This document shows positions 15,562-23,790 of a stretch of DNA of 64,000 nucleotides, one piece after another (position 1 is the first letter of the stretch; every line of letters begins with the position of its first letter). The stretch covers positions 559,238 to 623,237 of the forward strand of contig NZ_AUGX01000001.1 in the NCBI RefSeq assembly GCF_000422885.1. The letters are read 5' to 3'. The stretch comes from Ottowia thiooxydans DSM 14619 (GTDB taxonomy: Bacteria; Pseudomonadota; Gammaproteobacteria; Burkholderiales; Burkholderiaceae_C). The notes under the pieces are model-generated. The model was not told the DNA's origin and ran no database searches. It saw only the letters and a list, made by a program, of their open reading frames with translations. The translations under genes were made by a program, and so were the position numbers.

Positions 15562-18060
15562 ATGCCTCGTGGTACTCACGCCTCCGTTACCTTCGCCCTG
15601 CGACCCATTGCAACCGCTCTGCACATTGCACTGGCAAGCAGTTCATTCCTGGCGATAACCTCTCCTGCACACGCGCAGACCGCTCCATCCGCGGTGCGAA
15701 CCTATGACATTCCCTCTGGGCCACTCCCCTTCGCACTCACGCGATTTTCGGCTGAATCAGGTATTCATCTAGCGGCTTCCAGCAGTCTGGCCCAAGGCAA
15801 AACCAGCCCGGGATTAAAGGGCGAATTCAATGTAGCCGGTGGCTTGGTCGCGCTGCTGGCGGGCACCGGCCTGCAAGCTGTCCCATTGAGCGGAGGTGGA
15901 TATGGGCTGCGGGCAATACCTGTGTCAAGAGTGGCCACTGAAGCACCATCCTCAACCGCCGAGCCGAGTGAAGTGCAGCAACTGGCCACAGTCACAGTGA
16001 CTGGGCGCACACAGAACAACCTGACAGCACCCGCCAGACAGGTCACTGTTCTGGAGGCAGAGGAGATTCAGCAGCTCAGACAAGGCTCGGATAGTCTTGC
16101 CACCATGCTCAGCAAAGTGGTTCCGGGGATGGCGGACTCCAGCCACACCATCACCGATTACGGGCAAACGCTTCGCGGCCGCAACATGCTGGTGCTGATA
16201 GATGGAATTCCTCTCAACACCAACCGTGACTCATCCAGAAATCTAGCCAACATCAACCCTGCGGATATTGAGCAGATAGAAGTGCTGCGTGGCAGCAGTG
16301 CCATCTACGGCAGTGGCGCAGCAGGCGGCATCATTGCCATTCAAACCAAGAGGCCTTCAGGCGAGGCCAAGGCTGAAACCACAGTGAGCGGCTTGAGCCC
16401 ACTCTCCAGGCTGGGAGGTTCAGGCCTTGGCGGTGAAGTGCAGCACTACATTTCCGGTGGCAACGACAAGCTCGACTACTCGTTCAGTGTAGGCGGCCGG
16501 CGAATTGGTGGATCATTTGATGCCAAGGGTGACCGAATTGCACCAGAGCCAAGCCAAGGGGATTTGTTCGACTCCAATGTGTACAACGCCTCTGGCAAGG
16601 TAGGCTTCAAGATCGATGCCAACCAGCGCTTGCAACTATCTGCCAGCCACTACAACGCCAATCAGGACACCAGCTACGCCTCCGATCCCTCTGTGGCTCG
16701 CTTGCCGGCGGGCACCACCGCTGCCCGGCCTATAAAAGGCCTGGTGCTTGCCGATCAGAATCAGATCAAGAATACTTTGCTTGGTCTGGACTATGAGAAT
16801 CGAGACATTGCGGGCAGCAAGCTTGCCGCACAACTGTATTACCGTGATTTCTTCACCCGGTTCTCGCCTTTCGATGCGCGCGCGGTTCCCGTACGTGGCG
16901 CCAATATCGATCAGGCCATGCAGAACTCAAAAGTATTTGGTGGCCGGCTCACCATCAAAACTCCATTAGGGCAAGACAAGAAAACCCTGCTCATCTGGGG
17001 CGCGGACTTCAACCATGAACGCACGGACATGCCAATTGACGTGTTCGACCCCAAAGCATATGACGCCAGTGGCGGCCTCGTCTTCAACAAGACGGGCCGC
17101 TTGATCTACATGCCGCCCATCACCACCAGCAGTTTTGGCGGCTTTGCGCAGTTGCAGCACAAGTTCAACGAAAAATGGTCTCTTGAAGGCGGCGCGCGGT
17201 ATGACCGGGCTGAAGCTCGTTTCAATGACTTCACGCCGCTCTCTCAATCAAAGTTGCCTTCGCCGCAGTCAATTACTGGAGGCACTGTGAAGTATGGTTC
17301 ATCTACCTTCAACGTGGGGACTGTATTCACGCCGGTCAAACGCCAGGAGTTCTATGCGTCTTACAGCCAAGGCTTCGAATTACCGGATATTGGAGTGGTG
17401 GTACGCAATGCCACACTTGGATTTGACATAGGCAACTCCAATCTTCAGCCCATCAAGACCAATACCTTTGAACTCGGCTGGCGCGGCAAATTCAACAACA
17501 TGCAAGCGAACCTGAGCGTCTTCCAATCCCAATCCAACCTGGGAGCAGTTCAAAGTTTCAATAACGGGTTGACGCTGCTGCGTACCAAGGAAAAGATTCA
17601 CGGCCTGGAGGCGGGTCTGGACTATTTCAGCACAGACGATCGCTGGAGTATGGGAGGCACCCTCACCTGGATGAAGGGCCGCGAGCTGTTGCAGACCGCG
17701 AGCAACTACCAGAGCATGACTGGCTTTCGGATCCCTCCTCAGAAACTGACGGCGTATGTGGAATACAGGCCAAACGCGCGTTGGAGCCATCGGGTACAGG
17801 CTACTTCCTACGCATCCAAAGATTACCGCCTGGACGGAAAAACAAGTTTCGGCCGCTACGACACCCAGGGCTACACCACAGTGGACTTGATCAGCCAATG
17901 GAAGATCGATTCGAAGAACCGGCTTTCGTTCGGTATTGAAAACTTGTTCAATCGCCACTACTACCCACTCTACAGCCAACTGCTCAGAAGCAATAACAAC
18001 ACCAGTCGCCTCCCAGCGGCAGGCGCTGTGCTGAAAATCAGCTACACGCACGTTTGGTGA
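15562..18060 (+). CDS. FecA-type TonB-dependent siderophore receptor with signalling domain
   Basis: The product has a signal peptide ending SPAHA and an STN secretin/TonB signalling domain (RTYDIPSGPLPFALTRFS and GGLVALLAGTGLQAVP). A TonB-box-like segment (LATVTVTG) precedes the plug (RGRNMLVLIDGIPLNTNRD, EQIEVLRGSSAIYGSGAAGG). A long beta-barrel follows and ends in the aromatic residue W, as outer-membrane proteins do. The plug resembles that of hydroxamate/IutA-like receptors, but the ligand is not certain. The STN domain and the fecI-fecR genes upstream make this a surface-signalling uptake system that induces itself. The ATG at 15562 is chosen over an in-frame TTG at 15544; neither has a strong ribosome site. 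Confidence 0.9.
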   Translation: MPRGTHASVTFALRPIATALHIALASSSFLAITSPAHAQTAPSAVRTYDIPSGPLPFALTRFSAESGIHLAASSSLAQGKTSPGLKGEFNVAGGLVALLAGTGLQAVPLSGGGYGLRAIPVSRVATEAPSSTAEPSEVQQLATVTVTGRTQNNLTAPARQVTVLEAEEIQQLRQGSDSLATMLSKVVPGMADSSHTITDYGQTLRGRNMLVLIDGIPLNTNRDSSRNLANINPADIEQIEVLRGSSAIYGSGAAGGIIAIQTKRPSGEAKAETTVSGLSPLSRLGGSGLGGEVQHYISGGNDKLDYSFSVGGRRIGGSFDAKGDRIAPEPSQGDLFDSNVYNASGKVGFKIDANQRLQLSASHYNANQDTSYASDPSVARLPAGTTAARPIKGLVLADQNQIKNTLLGLDYENRDIAGSKLAAQLYYRDFFTRFSPFDARAVPVRGANIDQAMQNSKVFGGRLTIKTPLGQDKKTLLIWGADFNHERTDMPIDVFDPKAYDASGGLVFNKTGRLIYMPPITTSSFGGFAQLQHKFNEKWSLEGGARYDRAEARFNDFTPLSQSKLPSPQSITGGTVKYGSSTFNVGTVFTPVKRQEFYASYSQGFELPDIGVVVRNATLGFDIGNSNLQPIKTNTFELGWRGKFNNMQANLSVFQSQSNLGAVQSFNNGLTLLRTKEKIHGLEAGLDYFSTDDRWSMGGTLTWMKGRELLQTASNYQSMTGFRIPPQKLTAYVEYRPNARWSHRVQATSYASKDYRLDGKTSFGRYDTQGYTTVDLISQWKIDSKNRLSFGIENLFNRHYYPLYSQLLRSNNNTSRLPAAGAVLKISYTHVW

Positions 18061-18064
18061 TCGG

Positions 18065-19279
18065 GTGCGCGCCCTGCTCCGCAGGCTGCACCGCTGGTGC
18101 GGTCTGAGTGTCGCGGTCTTTCTGTTGGCAAGCAGCCTCACGGGGAGCTTGATAGCCTTTGAACACGAGCTGGACGCTTGGCTCAACCCTGAGCTTTTCT
18201 ATACGGGAACCACCGGGAAAGCACTGCCCCTTGATGCGCTGATTGCCAGAATCGAGGGGCAAGATTCAAGGCTCCGCGTGACGCAGATGCCGTTGGATAC
18301 AGAGCCAGGGCAAGCGCGCGAAGTACAGGTAGAAACCAAGGCCATTACAGGCTCCGCGCGAGCGCCGATCGGGTTTGATCGTCTGTTCGTAGACCCCACC
18401 ACAGGCCGTGTACTTGGGGCGCGTCAATGGGGGGTTTGGCAATGGGATCGTGCTCACCTGATGCCGTGGATGAACCGCTTCCATCGCAGCCTTACCTTAC
18501 CTGGGCGCATAGGCAACCAACTGCTGGGTTCGGTGGCGGTGGTGTGGCTGTCCATATCGTTCGCGGGCCTCTACCTCACATTGCCCGCCAAACTGAAAAC
18601 GAGCAAGACATCAGATCCCGGCACTCACCGGCAGGCGGGTGCCACCTACTGGAGCCGTTGGAAGCCAGCATGGCAGATCAAACGAGGAGCCAAGGGTTTT
18701 AGGAGAATCAATGATCTGCACCGGGCTGCAGGTTTATGGGTACTGCTGCTTACCTTGTCCACCGCATTCACCGGCATTTACCTCAATCTTGGGAACGAGC
18801 TGTTCAAACCAGCGGTCAGCCTGTTTGGCCCCATCACGCCCCACCCCTTCACGACCATACCCAAGGCCCGAGTGCCATTGGCCACCTCTCCAACACTTTC
18901 TCCCGAGCAAGGGCTCAAACTAGCGCGCGAGCTATTGCCAGATGAAGCGCGACACTATGAAAACTGGTACTTGGGCTACGACGCTTCCCGAGGCTTGTAT
19001 CGCGCTGCCTTCAAGGAACGTGGGCTGCGAGAGCATATTCTTCGTGTCCGGTATGAGCAGATATTCGTAGATGCGGAATCCGGCAACTTGCTGAGCCGCT
19101 TCGGATATATCAGCGGGACCGCTTCCGATCGTTTCCTGGTGTGGCTGTATCCGGTTCATTCCGGCAAACTTCTGGGGGTGCCTGGGCGTTTGGCCATCAG
19201 TTTAGGTGGCTTGTTCGTGGCACTGATCTGTGTGACCGGTGTGCTGCGGTGGATAAAAAGAAAAAACGCCAAGGTTTGA
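18065..19279 (+). CDS. PepSY-domain inner-membrane protein (putative siderophore ferric reductase)
   Basis: The 404-residue protein starts with GTG five bases after the receptor stop codon, so it is translated from the same message. It has the PepSY-associated membrane architecture of four or so helices: LHRWCGLSVAVFLLASSLTG at the N-terminus, LLGSVAVVWLSISFAGLYL, LHRAAGLWVLLLTLSTAF and a last helix AISLGGLFVALICVTGVL. Conserved His residues lie next to the helices (LHRW, MNRFHRSL, DLHRAAG, YPVHSGK) and could bind haem. Such proteins accompany TonB receptors and are thought to reduce or process ferric siderophores at the inner membrane. Confidence 0.85.
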   Translation: MRALLRRLHRWCGLSVAVFLLASSLTGSLIAFEHELDAWLNPELFYTGTTGKALPLDALIARIEGQDSRLRVTQMPLDTEPGQAREVQVETKAITGSARAPIGFDRLFVDPTTGRVLGARQWGVWQWDRAHLMPWMNRFHRSLTLPGRIGNQLLGSVAVVWLSISFAGLYLTLPAKLKTSKTSDPGTHRQAGATYWSRWKPAWQIKRGAKGFRRINDLHRAAGLWVLLLTLSTAFTGIYLNLGNELFKPAVSLFGPITPHPFTTIPKARVPLATSPTLSPEQGLKLARELLPDEARHYENWYLGYDASRGLYRAAFKERGLREHILRVRYEQIFVDAESGNLLSRFGYISGTASDRFLVWLYPVHSGKLLGVPGRLAISLGGLFVALICVTGVLRWIKRKNAKV

Positions 19280-19404
19280 TTGCTGCATTCCAATCCTGAA
19301 GCCATGTACACCAACTCCTGAGAGGTGTGATGACGTTCAAGTCGATACGTCTCAACACCAACGGGGGCTGGAAACGCAGCCAACGCAGGTTTGAATCACG
19401 GCTG

Positions 19405-20544
19405 CTACCTGAGCAAGCTCAGTTGGATTTCCAATTGCGCCAGGCTGGGGGTAATGATCGGGATCAACGCAGACTCTCGCCAGCGACGAGCAAAACCGGG
19501 AGCGTGATCTTCCAGGTACGCATGTCCGCCCCAAGCTTGCAACTCAAGGTTCAGGGCTTGCTGCACGTGGCGAGCAAATGCGATTCTCAAACGAAACAGG
19601 GCAGCCGGGTCGCTGCTGAACCGGCCGTTCTTCAAGCCCTGCAATAGCATTCCGGCATCAGTCTCCAGAGCGCGGCTCAGCTTAAGGAGATGAGGCGCTA
19701 AAACTGCACGACGGCCAACGCGCTCCTGGGCGGCGGCGACGCTGGCGCGCGCCAAACCAATCGACATACCGCACTGAAACCCCAGAAACTGCGGTCGAAC
19801 CTGTGTCAACCAGACCGTCAGGTTGTCATGCAGCCGGTGTTCCGCGCCCATAAGTACCGCATCCAACTGGACAGATGAAACTTCGCAGCCCCGAAGGCCA
19901 ATCAAACCCAAATCCCGGCCACGATGAACGCCTGGCATATCTGACCGGAAGGCAAAGACCGGTACAGGTCCGGGGGCCGCAGGTTGCGCAGCTGCTGCGA
20001 TACTGAAACCACTGGCGCGGAGGTTGGTGACCCAAGGAAGCACGCCATCAATGCGCCACTTTTTTTCTCGCGATTCGGCTCTTGCCATTGGCTTGGCGAC
20101 CACCTCAAGGGGTTCAAGCCCGCAAACAAACTTCATTGCATTTGACAAGGCAACCGCTCCGGCCCACTCACCTGCGAGCAGTCTTGGCAGCTCTCGTTCA
20201 CGCAATGCGGGGTTATTGCTGCGGACCACACATTCGATATAAGTACGGTGGCTCCAGAGGACGAAAGAGGCTGCCAATGAGTGCTCTGCCAACTCCGCGA
20301 TGGATTCAGCAGTCTCAGCCCAAGACCCGCCACTGCCTCCCATTGCTTCAGGAACCCCTATGCGTGTCAGCCCCTCAGATGCAAATTTTCTCAGCAGATC
20401 AATACCTGCTGTGCCTTGATCCAGAGCCTCTGACAAATCAACCAGCCAATGGGCGGACCTTGCCCCCATTTGGCCGCTTGCCGCCACTGGTTGGGTCGAA
20501 GTGGGTTTGGATTGACGAGGCAAAAACCCGGAGGGGCTGGACAT
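19405..20544 (-). CDS. Acyl-CoA dehydrogenase-family flavoprotein
   Basis: The 379-residue protein shows the acyl-CoA dehydrogenase fold: an N-terminal helical domain (GVPEAMGGSGGSWAETAESI), a middle beta domain (WRIDGVLPWVTNLRASGFSI) and a C-terminal helical bundle (LNLELQAWGGHAYLEDH). The usual catalytic Glu position of fatty acyl-CoA enzymes was not evident, and the overall shape recalls the DszC/SfnB-like oxidoreductase branch. A different substrate is therefore possible. It is transcribed leftward, convergent with the iron-uptake operon and downstream of the MocR regulator, from which a stem-loop at 20635-20657 separates it. Confidence 0.75.
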   Translation of the reverse strand: MSSPSGFLPRQSKPTSTQPVAASGQMGARSAHWLVDLSEALDQGTAGIDLLRKFASEGLTRIGVPEAMGGSGGSWAETAESIAELAEHSLAASFVLWSHRTYIECVVRSNNPALRERELPRLLAGEWAGAVALSNAMKFVCGLEPLEVVAKPMARAESREKKWRIDGVLPWVTNLRASGFSIAAAAQPAAPGPVPVFAFRSDMPGVHRGRDLGLIGLRGCEVSSVQLDAVLMGAEHRLHDNLTVWLTQVRPQFLGFQCGMSIGLARASVAAAQERVGRRAVLAPHLLKLSRALETDAGMLLQGLKNGRFSSDPAALFRLRIAFARHVQQALNLELQAWGGHAYLEDHAPGFARRWRESALIPIITPSLAQLEIQLSLLR

Positions 20545-20634
20545 GCGTTTTCTACGGAGAAGTAAAGGGGAACATCAGCGGCTGTGTATGCACGTTCTGA
20601 GCCCCTTCACTATCGCTAGGACATCCCCGCAGGG

Positions 20635-20657
20635 AAAGCAGCAGATGCTGCTTTTTT
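20635..20657. terminator. Stem-loop with T-run between the MocR and acyl-CoA-dehydrogenase-like genes
   Basis: AAAGCAGCA-GA-TGCTGCTTT followed by TTT forms a 9-bp stem 14 bp past the MocR stop codon. The T-run is better on the + strand, while the adjacent genes are read leftward, so its efficiency for the MocR transcript is uncertain. Confidence 0.5.
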
Positions 20658-20670
20658 GACCGGATCAGCG

Positions 20671-22245
20671 CTATGCCAACGAGCTTGCCAACTTGCCCAG
20701 TACCGCCAAGGCGGTTTCCAGTTCCGACGCATCCGCCTGCCCAAAGTTGATTCGCAGATGATGATGGAATCGATGATCTGCAGAGAAAAGATGTCCTGGC
20801 GCGCTACTCACCTGGTTCGCAAGAGCCAGCCGATGCAATGCCAGCGCATCTATGTTCATCGGCAGTTCGATCCAGAGGAAGTAACCGCCCTCCGGCGGTG
20901 AAGCCCGTGTTCCTGGAGGGAAGTGCTTCGCAATAGCGCGCAATGCGGCGGCTCGGTTCCCTAGCAGGGTGAGCCGCAATCGCCGCAGATGCTTGTCGTA
21001 GCCGCCTTGCTGGAGGTAGCGTGACAACGCTTCCTGAGAAGGCACAGCGGCCGTCAAGGAGCTCATCAGCTTTCGACGTGCGAGAGTGGCGGCAAAGCGG
21101 CCAGCGGCCACCCAGCCAATTCGGTAGCCAGGAGCCACCGTTTTGGAGAAGGAACTGCAATGCAGTACAAGCCCTTGCGTGTCCCAAGCTTTGGCAGGCC
21201 GCGGCTTGTGCGCGCCGAAGTACAACTCTCCGTAGACATCGTCTTCGATCAGCGGGATCTGCCGCTCCGTAATGAGCTGCACCAGTGCTTGCTTGGCTTC
21301 ATCAGGCATCAGGCTGCCCAAAGGGTTCTGAAAATTGGGCATGAACCAACATGCCTTCACGGGGTGTCGCTCCAAAATAGCGGCAAGCGCTGACACGTCT
21401 ACCCCTGTGCGAGGATGGGTGGGCACTTCTATGGCCCGCAAGTTGAGCCGCTCCAATGCCTGCAGCGCGCCGTAGAAAGTGGGTGACTCCACGGCAACGA
21501 GATCGCCGGGTTGGGTCACTACTTCGAGACTCAAATTCAGGGCCTCCATCGCGCCGTTGGTAATGACCAGCTCATTTGAGTCGATAGCGAAGGCCGTTGC
21601 AAGGTAGCGCAAGGTGATCTGTCGGCGCAGCTCGGGGTTACCTGGCGAGAGATGCTCCACGGTACGCCATGGATCCAGTCTGCGCATAGCCTTGCTTTGC
21701 GCCATCGCAAGCTTTTCGAGTGGAAACAAAGTGGGATCAGGAAAGGCCGATCCCAAGGGCGCCAGATGGCGGTCTCGCATGTGCTCCAGCACCTGAAATA
21801 CCAGTTCAGAAACCTCTACATCTTGCTGCTCACCACTGGGCCGGGAAGACTCAGGCTCAGGCACGCTGGAGGCGCTGCTGGCCACAAAATAACCCGAGCG
21901 AGGACGCGCCTGAATCAAGCCTCGATCTTCAAGCAAGTAATAGGCTTGGAAGACGGTGGAAGGGCTGACGCCACGGTTGGCGCAGGTTTGCCGCACTGAG
22001 GGCAGCCGCGCTCCGATAGGCAGGGTTCCATTGGCTATGGACTCCGCGATGTCACTGGCCAGTTGTTCGTAGCGCTTCACTTTCTTTCGCTCTTCTGGAA
22101 GTACACCATGGTGGGACTGATTTGCTTGGAGCTTTGCTAAGGTTTTACTCAGTATATCGACCGGATCTGAGCTGATTTTTTCTTTCAATTCTGAGCATTG
22201 AAGCGTCCCGGCTGGACGTGCAGACTCTCTGGCATGTGTGAGCAC
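20671..22245 (-). CDS. MocR-type (GntR helix-turn-helix plus aminotransferase domain) regulator
   Basis: The protein combines a winged GntR domain (RYEQLASDIAESIANGTLP, LPSVRQTCANRGVSPSTVFQ, GLIQARPRSGYFV) with a fold type I aminotransferase-like domain. The latter includes ITNGAMEALNLSLEV, the PLP-site block FMPNFQNPLGSL, IPLIEDDVYGEL and the Schiff-base Lys in SSFSKTVAPGYRIGW. MocR proteins use PLP or its adducts as effector. The long frame starts at 22245, but its first 55 residues are unlike the family; the GTG at 22080, just before the GntR domain, is an equally good start. It is divergent from lrgA-lrgB with about 40 bp between the longest frames and may regulate them. Confidence 0.88.
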   Translation of the reverse strand: MLTHARESARPAGTLQCSELKEKISSDPVDILSKTLAKLQANQSHHGVLPEERKKVKRYEQLASDIAESIANGTLPIGARLPSVRQTCANRGVSPSTVFQAYYLLEDRGLIQARPRSGYFVASSASSVPEPESSRPSGEQQDVEVSELVFQVLEHMRDRHLAPLGSAFPDPTLFPLEKLAMAQSKAMRRLDPWRTVEHLSPGNPELRRQITLRYLATAFAIDSNELVITNGAMEALNLSLEVVTQPGDLVAVESPTFYGALQALERLNLRAIEVPTHPRTGVDVSALAAILERHPVKACWFMPNFQNPLGSLMPDEAKQALVQLITERQIPLIEDDVYGELYFGAHKPRPAKAWDTQGLVLHCSSFSKTVAPGYRIGWVAAGRFAATLARRKLMSSLTAAVPSQEALSRYLQQGGYDKHLRRLRLTLLGNRAAALRAIAKHFPPGTRASPPEGGYFLWIELPMNIDALALHRLALANQVSSAPGHLFSADHRFHHHLRINFGQADASELETALAVLGKLASSLA

Positions 22246-22286
22246 GATCCATCAGGCTCGCACTCGCAAGAGGAATTGACTGAGAT

Positions 22287-22688
22287 ATGAGTGAAGGATC
22301 ATTACGCCTAACGGAAATAGCTTCGAGAATTCCAAAGTTCTCGCTGGGTTTCGTTGTCTTGGTATTCATGCTGCTTGCAGGCGACAAACTCTCTCAATGG
22401 CTGGCCTTGTCAATACCGCCAGCCATCATCGGCATGGTGCTTCTTCTCATCGTGCTCGGTATTTTTGGCCGCTTGGCCCCTACCGCGGAAGCTGCAGGCA
22501 AGCCGCTTTTGAGGCACATGATGTTGTTCTTCATTCCCGCTGTGGTGGGCGTGATGGAGCAATTTCAAGCATTGAAGTCTGGCTGGCTGCCGTTCGTAGT
22601 GGCCAGTATTGCGGGCGCGGCGCTCACCCTCGTGGTGACAGCGTTCACCCTGGAAAAGCTGATGAAGCGCCAGGAAGCGGTTGAATGA
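22287..22688 (+). CDS. lrgA: LrgA/CidA-family small membrane protein
   Basis: The 133-residue protein has four predicted membrane helices and the family pattern IPPAIIGMVLLLIVLGIFGR, followed by LLRHMMLFFIPAVVGVMEQF. Proteins of this family were first described as holin-like modulators of murein hydrolases, and some pairs act in overflow-metabolite (pyruvate, glycolate) transport. It overlaps lrgB by four bases (ATGA). The MocR regulator is divergent upstream. Confidence 0.9.
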   Translation: MSEGSLRLTEIASRIPKFSLGFVVLVFMLLAGDKLSQWLALSIPPAIIGMVLLLIVLGIFGRLAPTAEAAGKPLLRHMMLFFIPAVVGVMEQFQALKSGWLPFVVASIAGAALTLVVTAFTLEKLMKRQEAVE

Positions 22689-23392
22689 TCGACGCGTTGG
22701 CATCGCCTTCCGGCGCTGCGATGGTGCTGGCCGCGACACTCCTCACGCTGGTGGCCTATGGGCTGGCTCTATGGGCATATCAGCGTAGCGGCTGGGAGCT
22801 GCTCCTTCCGATTCTCACGGGCACCACGCTGGTAGTGGTCACGCTGCTAGCTATGGATATTCCGTACCGCGTGTACAGGGAAGGCACCGCCCTGCTCTCC
22901 TGGCTTGCAGGCCCAGCCACTGTCGCGCTCGCCCTGCCCCTCTACGCGCAACGTGCACGGCTACGAGGCATCTGGTGGCCGGTCGTGGGCGCAGTGTTGG
23001 CGGGATCAGCTACCGCTGTGATTTCCGCTATAGGGATAGCGTGGCTATTGGGTGCCAACTGGGAACTGATGATGTCCCTGGCTCCAAAATCTGCCACCAT
23101 GCCCGTGGCCATGCCTCTCGCTCAAAGCGTGGGAGGGGTAGCCTCTATGAGTGCAGTGGCGGTGGCTTTGACGGGCATCGCAGCAGCCGTTTTCTCCACG
23201 AGACTGTTCTCCCTGCTCCGCGTAAAGAGCGACACGGTGCGCGGCTTGGCGTTAGGCGCTGCGGCTCACGCCATTGGAACCGCCCGAGCCGTTCAGCTGA
23301 GCGAGACGGCGGTTGCCTTCGCCGCTTTGGCGATGGGACTCACTGCACTGATCACCAGCATTCTGGTTCCGCTGATTGTGAGGCTGCTGTGA
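22685..23392 (+). CDS. lrgB: LrgB/CidB-family membrane protein
   Basis: The 235-residue multi-helix protein has the LrgB signatures SWLAGPATVALALPLYAQ, LAPKSATMPVAMPLAQSVGG and LALGAAAHAIGTARAVQL. It is the obligate partner of LrgA and is translated from an overlapping start. Its stop codon overlaps the GTG start of a further small gene, so the operon has three members. The transported or exported compound is not visible from sequence. Confidence 0.92.
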   Translation: MIDALASPSGAAMVLAATLLTLVAYGLALWAYQRSGWELLLPILTGTTLVVVTLLAMDIPYRVYREGTALLSWLAGPATVALALPLYAQRARLRGIWWPVVGAVLAGSATAVISAIGIAWLLGANWELMMSLAPKSATMPVAMPLAQSVGGVASMSAVAVALTGIAAAVFSTRLFSLLRVKSDTVRGLALGAAAHAIGTARAVQLSETAVAFAALAMGLTALITSILVPLIVRLL

Positions 23393-23436
23393 ACTCCTCT
23401 GTGAACTCCTCTACGAACTCGACTACGAACTCAACC
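23389..23436 (+). repeat. Four 12-bp tandem repeats at the lrgB stop codon
   Basis: Two perfect copies of GTGAACTCCTCT are followed by two diverged copies (ACGAACTCGACT, ACGAACTCAACC). The first GTG is the proposed start of the small gene. Confidence 0.9.
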
Positions 23437-23697
23437 GTGATTTATATCAACCCACCGCCGGAGATCGTGCCGGAGACGGTGAAGGTTCTTGGCATAAGCA
23501 CCACCGATGAAATCTTGTTCTCCGCGCATGCATCTGAGGCACGTTCAGCAGAAGAGATCACGACGGTGGCATTCGATCAGTCAGTGCTCAGCGTAGACGG
23601 AAAGCAACTGCGCCTTGAAGGGCTGGCAACCATCCAAAATTCACGGAGTGCTGGCATGCTCATTGTGCGAAGCAAATTCACTGTGTTGAAAAGCTAG
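23389..23697 (+). CDS. Small hypothetical protein with N-terminal Asn-Ser/Thr repeats, third gene of the lrg operon
   Basis: A 102-codon frame starts at a GTG that overlaps the lrgB stop (GTGA). It opens with a 12-bp tandem repeat giving NSSVNSSTNSTTNSTV. A compact 85-residue part follows (VIYINPPPEIVPETVKVLG to SKFTVLKS) that matches no family I recognise. The tight overlap argues for translational coupling. The GTG at 23437, after the repeats, is an alternative start that would leave the repeats untranslated. No signal peptide or membrane helix is seen. Confidence 0.5.
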   Translation: MNSSVNSSTNSTTNSTVIYINPPPEIVPETVKVLGISTTDEILFSAHASEARSAEEITTVAFDQSVLSVDGKQLRLEGLATIQNSRSAGMLIVRSKFTVLKS

Positions 23698-23718
23698 CGG
23701 CTTCATTAAGCTTGAATT

Positions 23719-23769
23719 CCGTTCGCCCTTAGAAAGGTCTAAGCCCTTCGACAAGCTCAGGGCGAACGG
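23719..23769. repeat. REP-like inverted repeat between convergent genes
   Basis: CCGTTCGCCCTT and AGGGCGAACGG form the two arms of a 51-bp imperfect hairpin with TTCGACAAGCTC inside the right arm. This sequence type is a common interspersed repeat in beta- and gamma-proteobacterial genomes. It lies between the stop codons of two convergent genes (23697 and 23791) and may also serve as transcript end protection. Confidence 0.75.
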
Positions 23770-23790
23770 TGAATGCATCATCACACCAGA

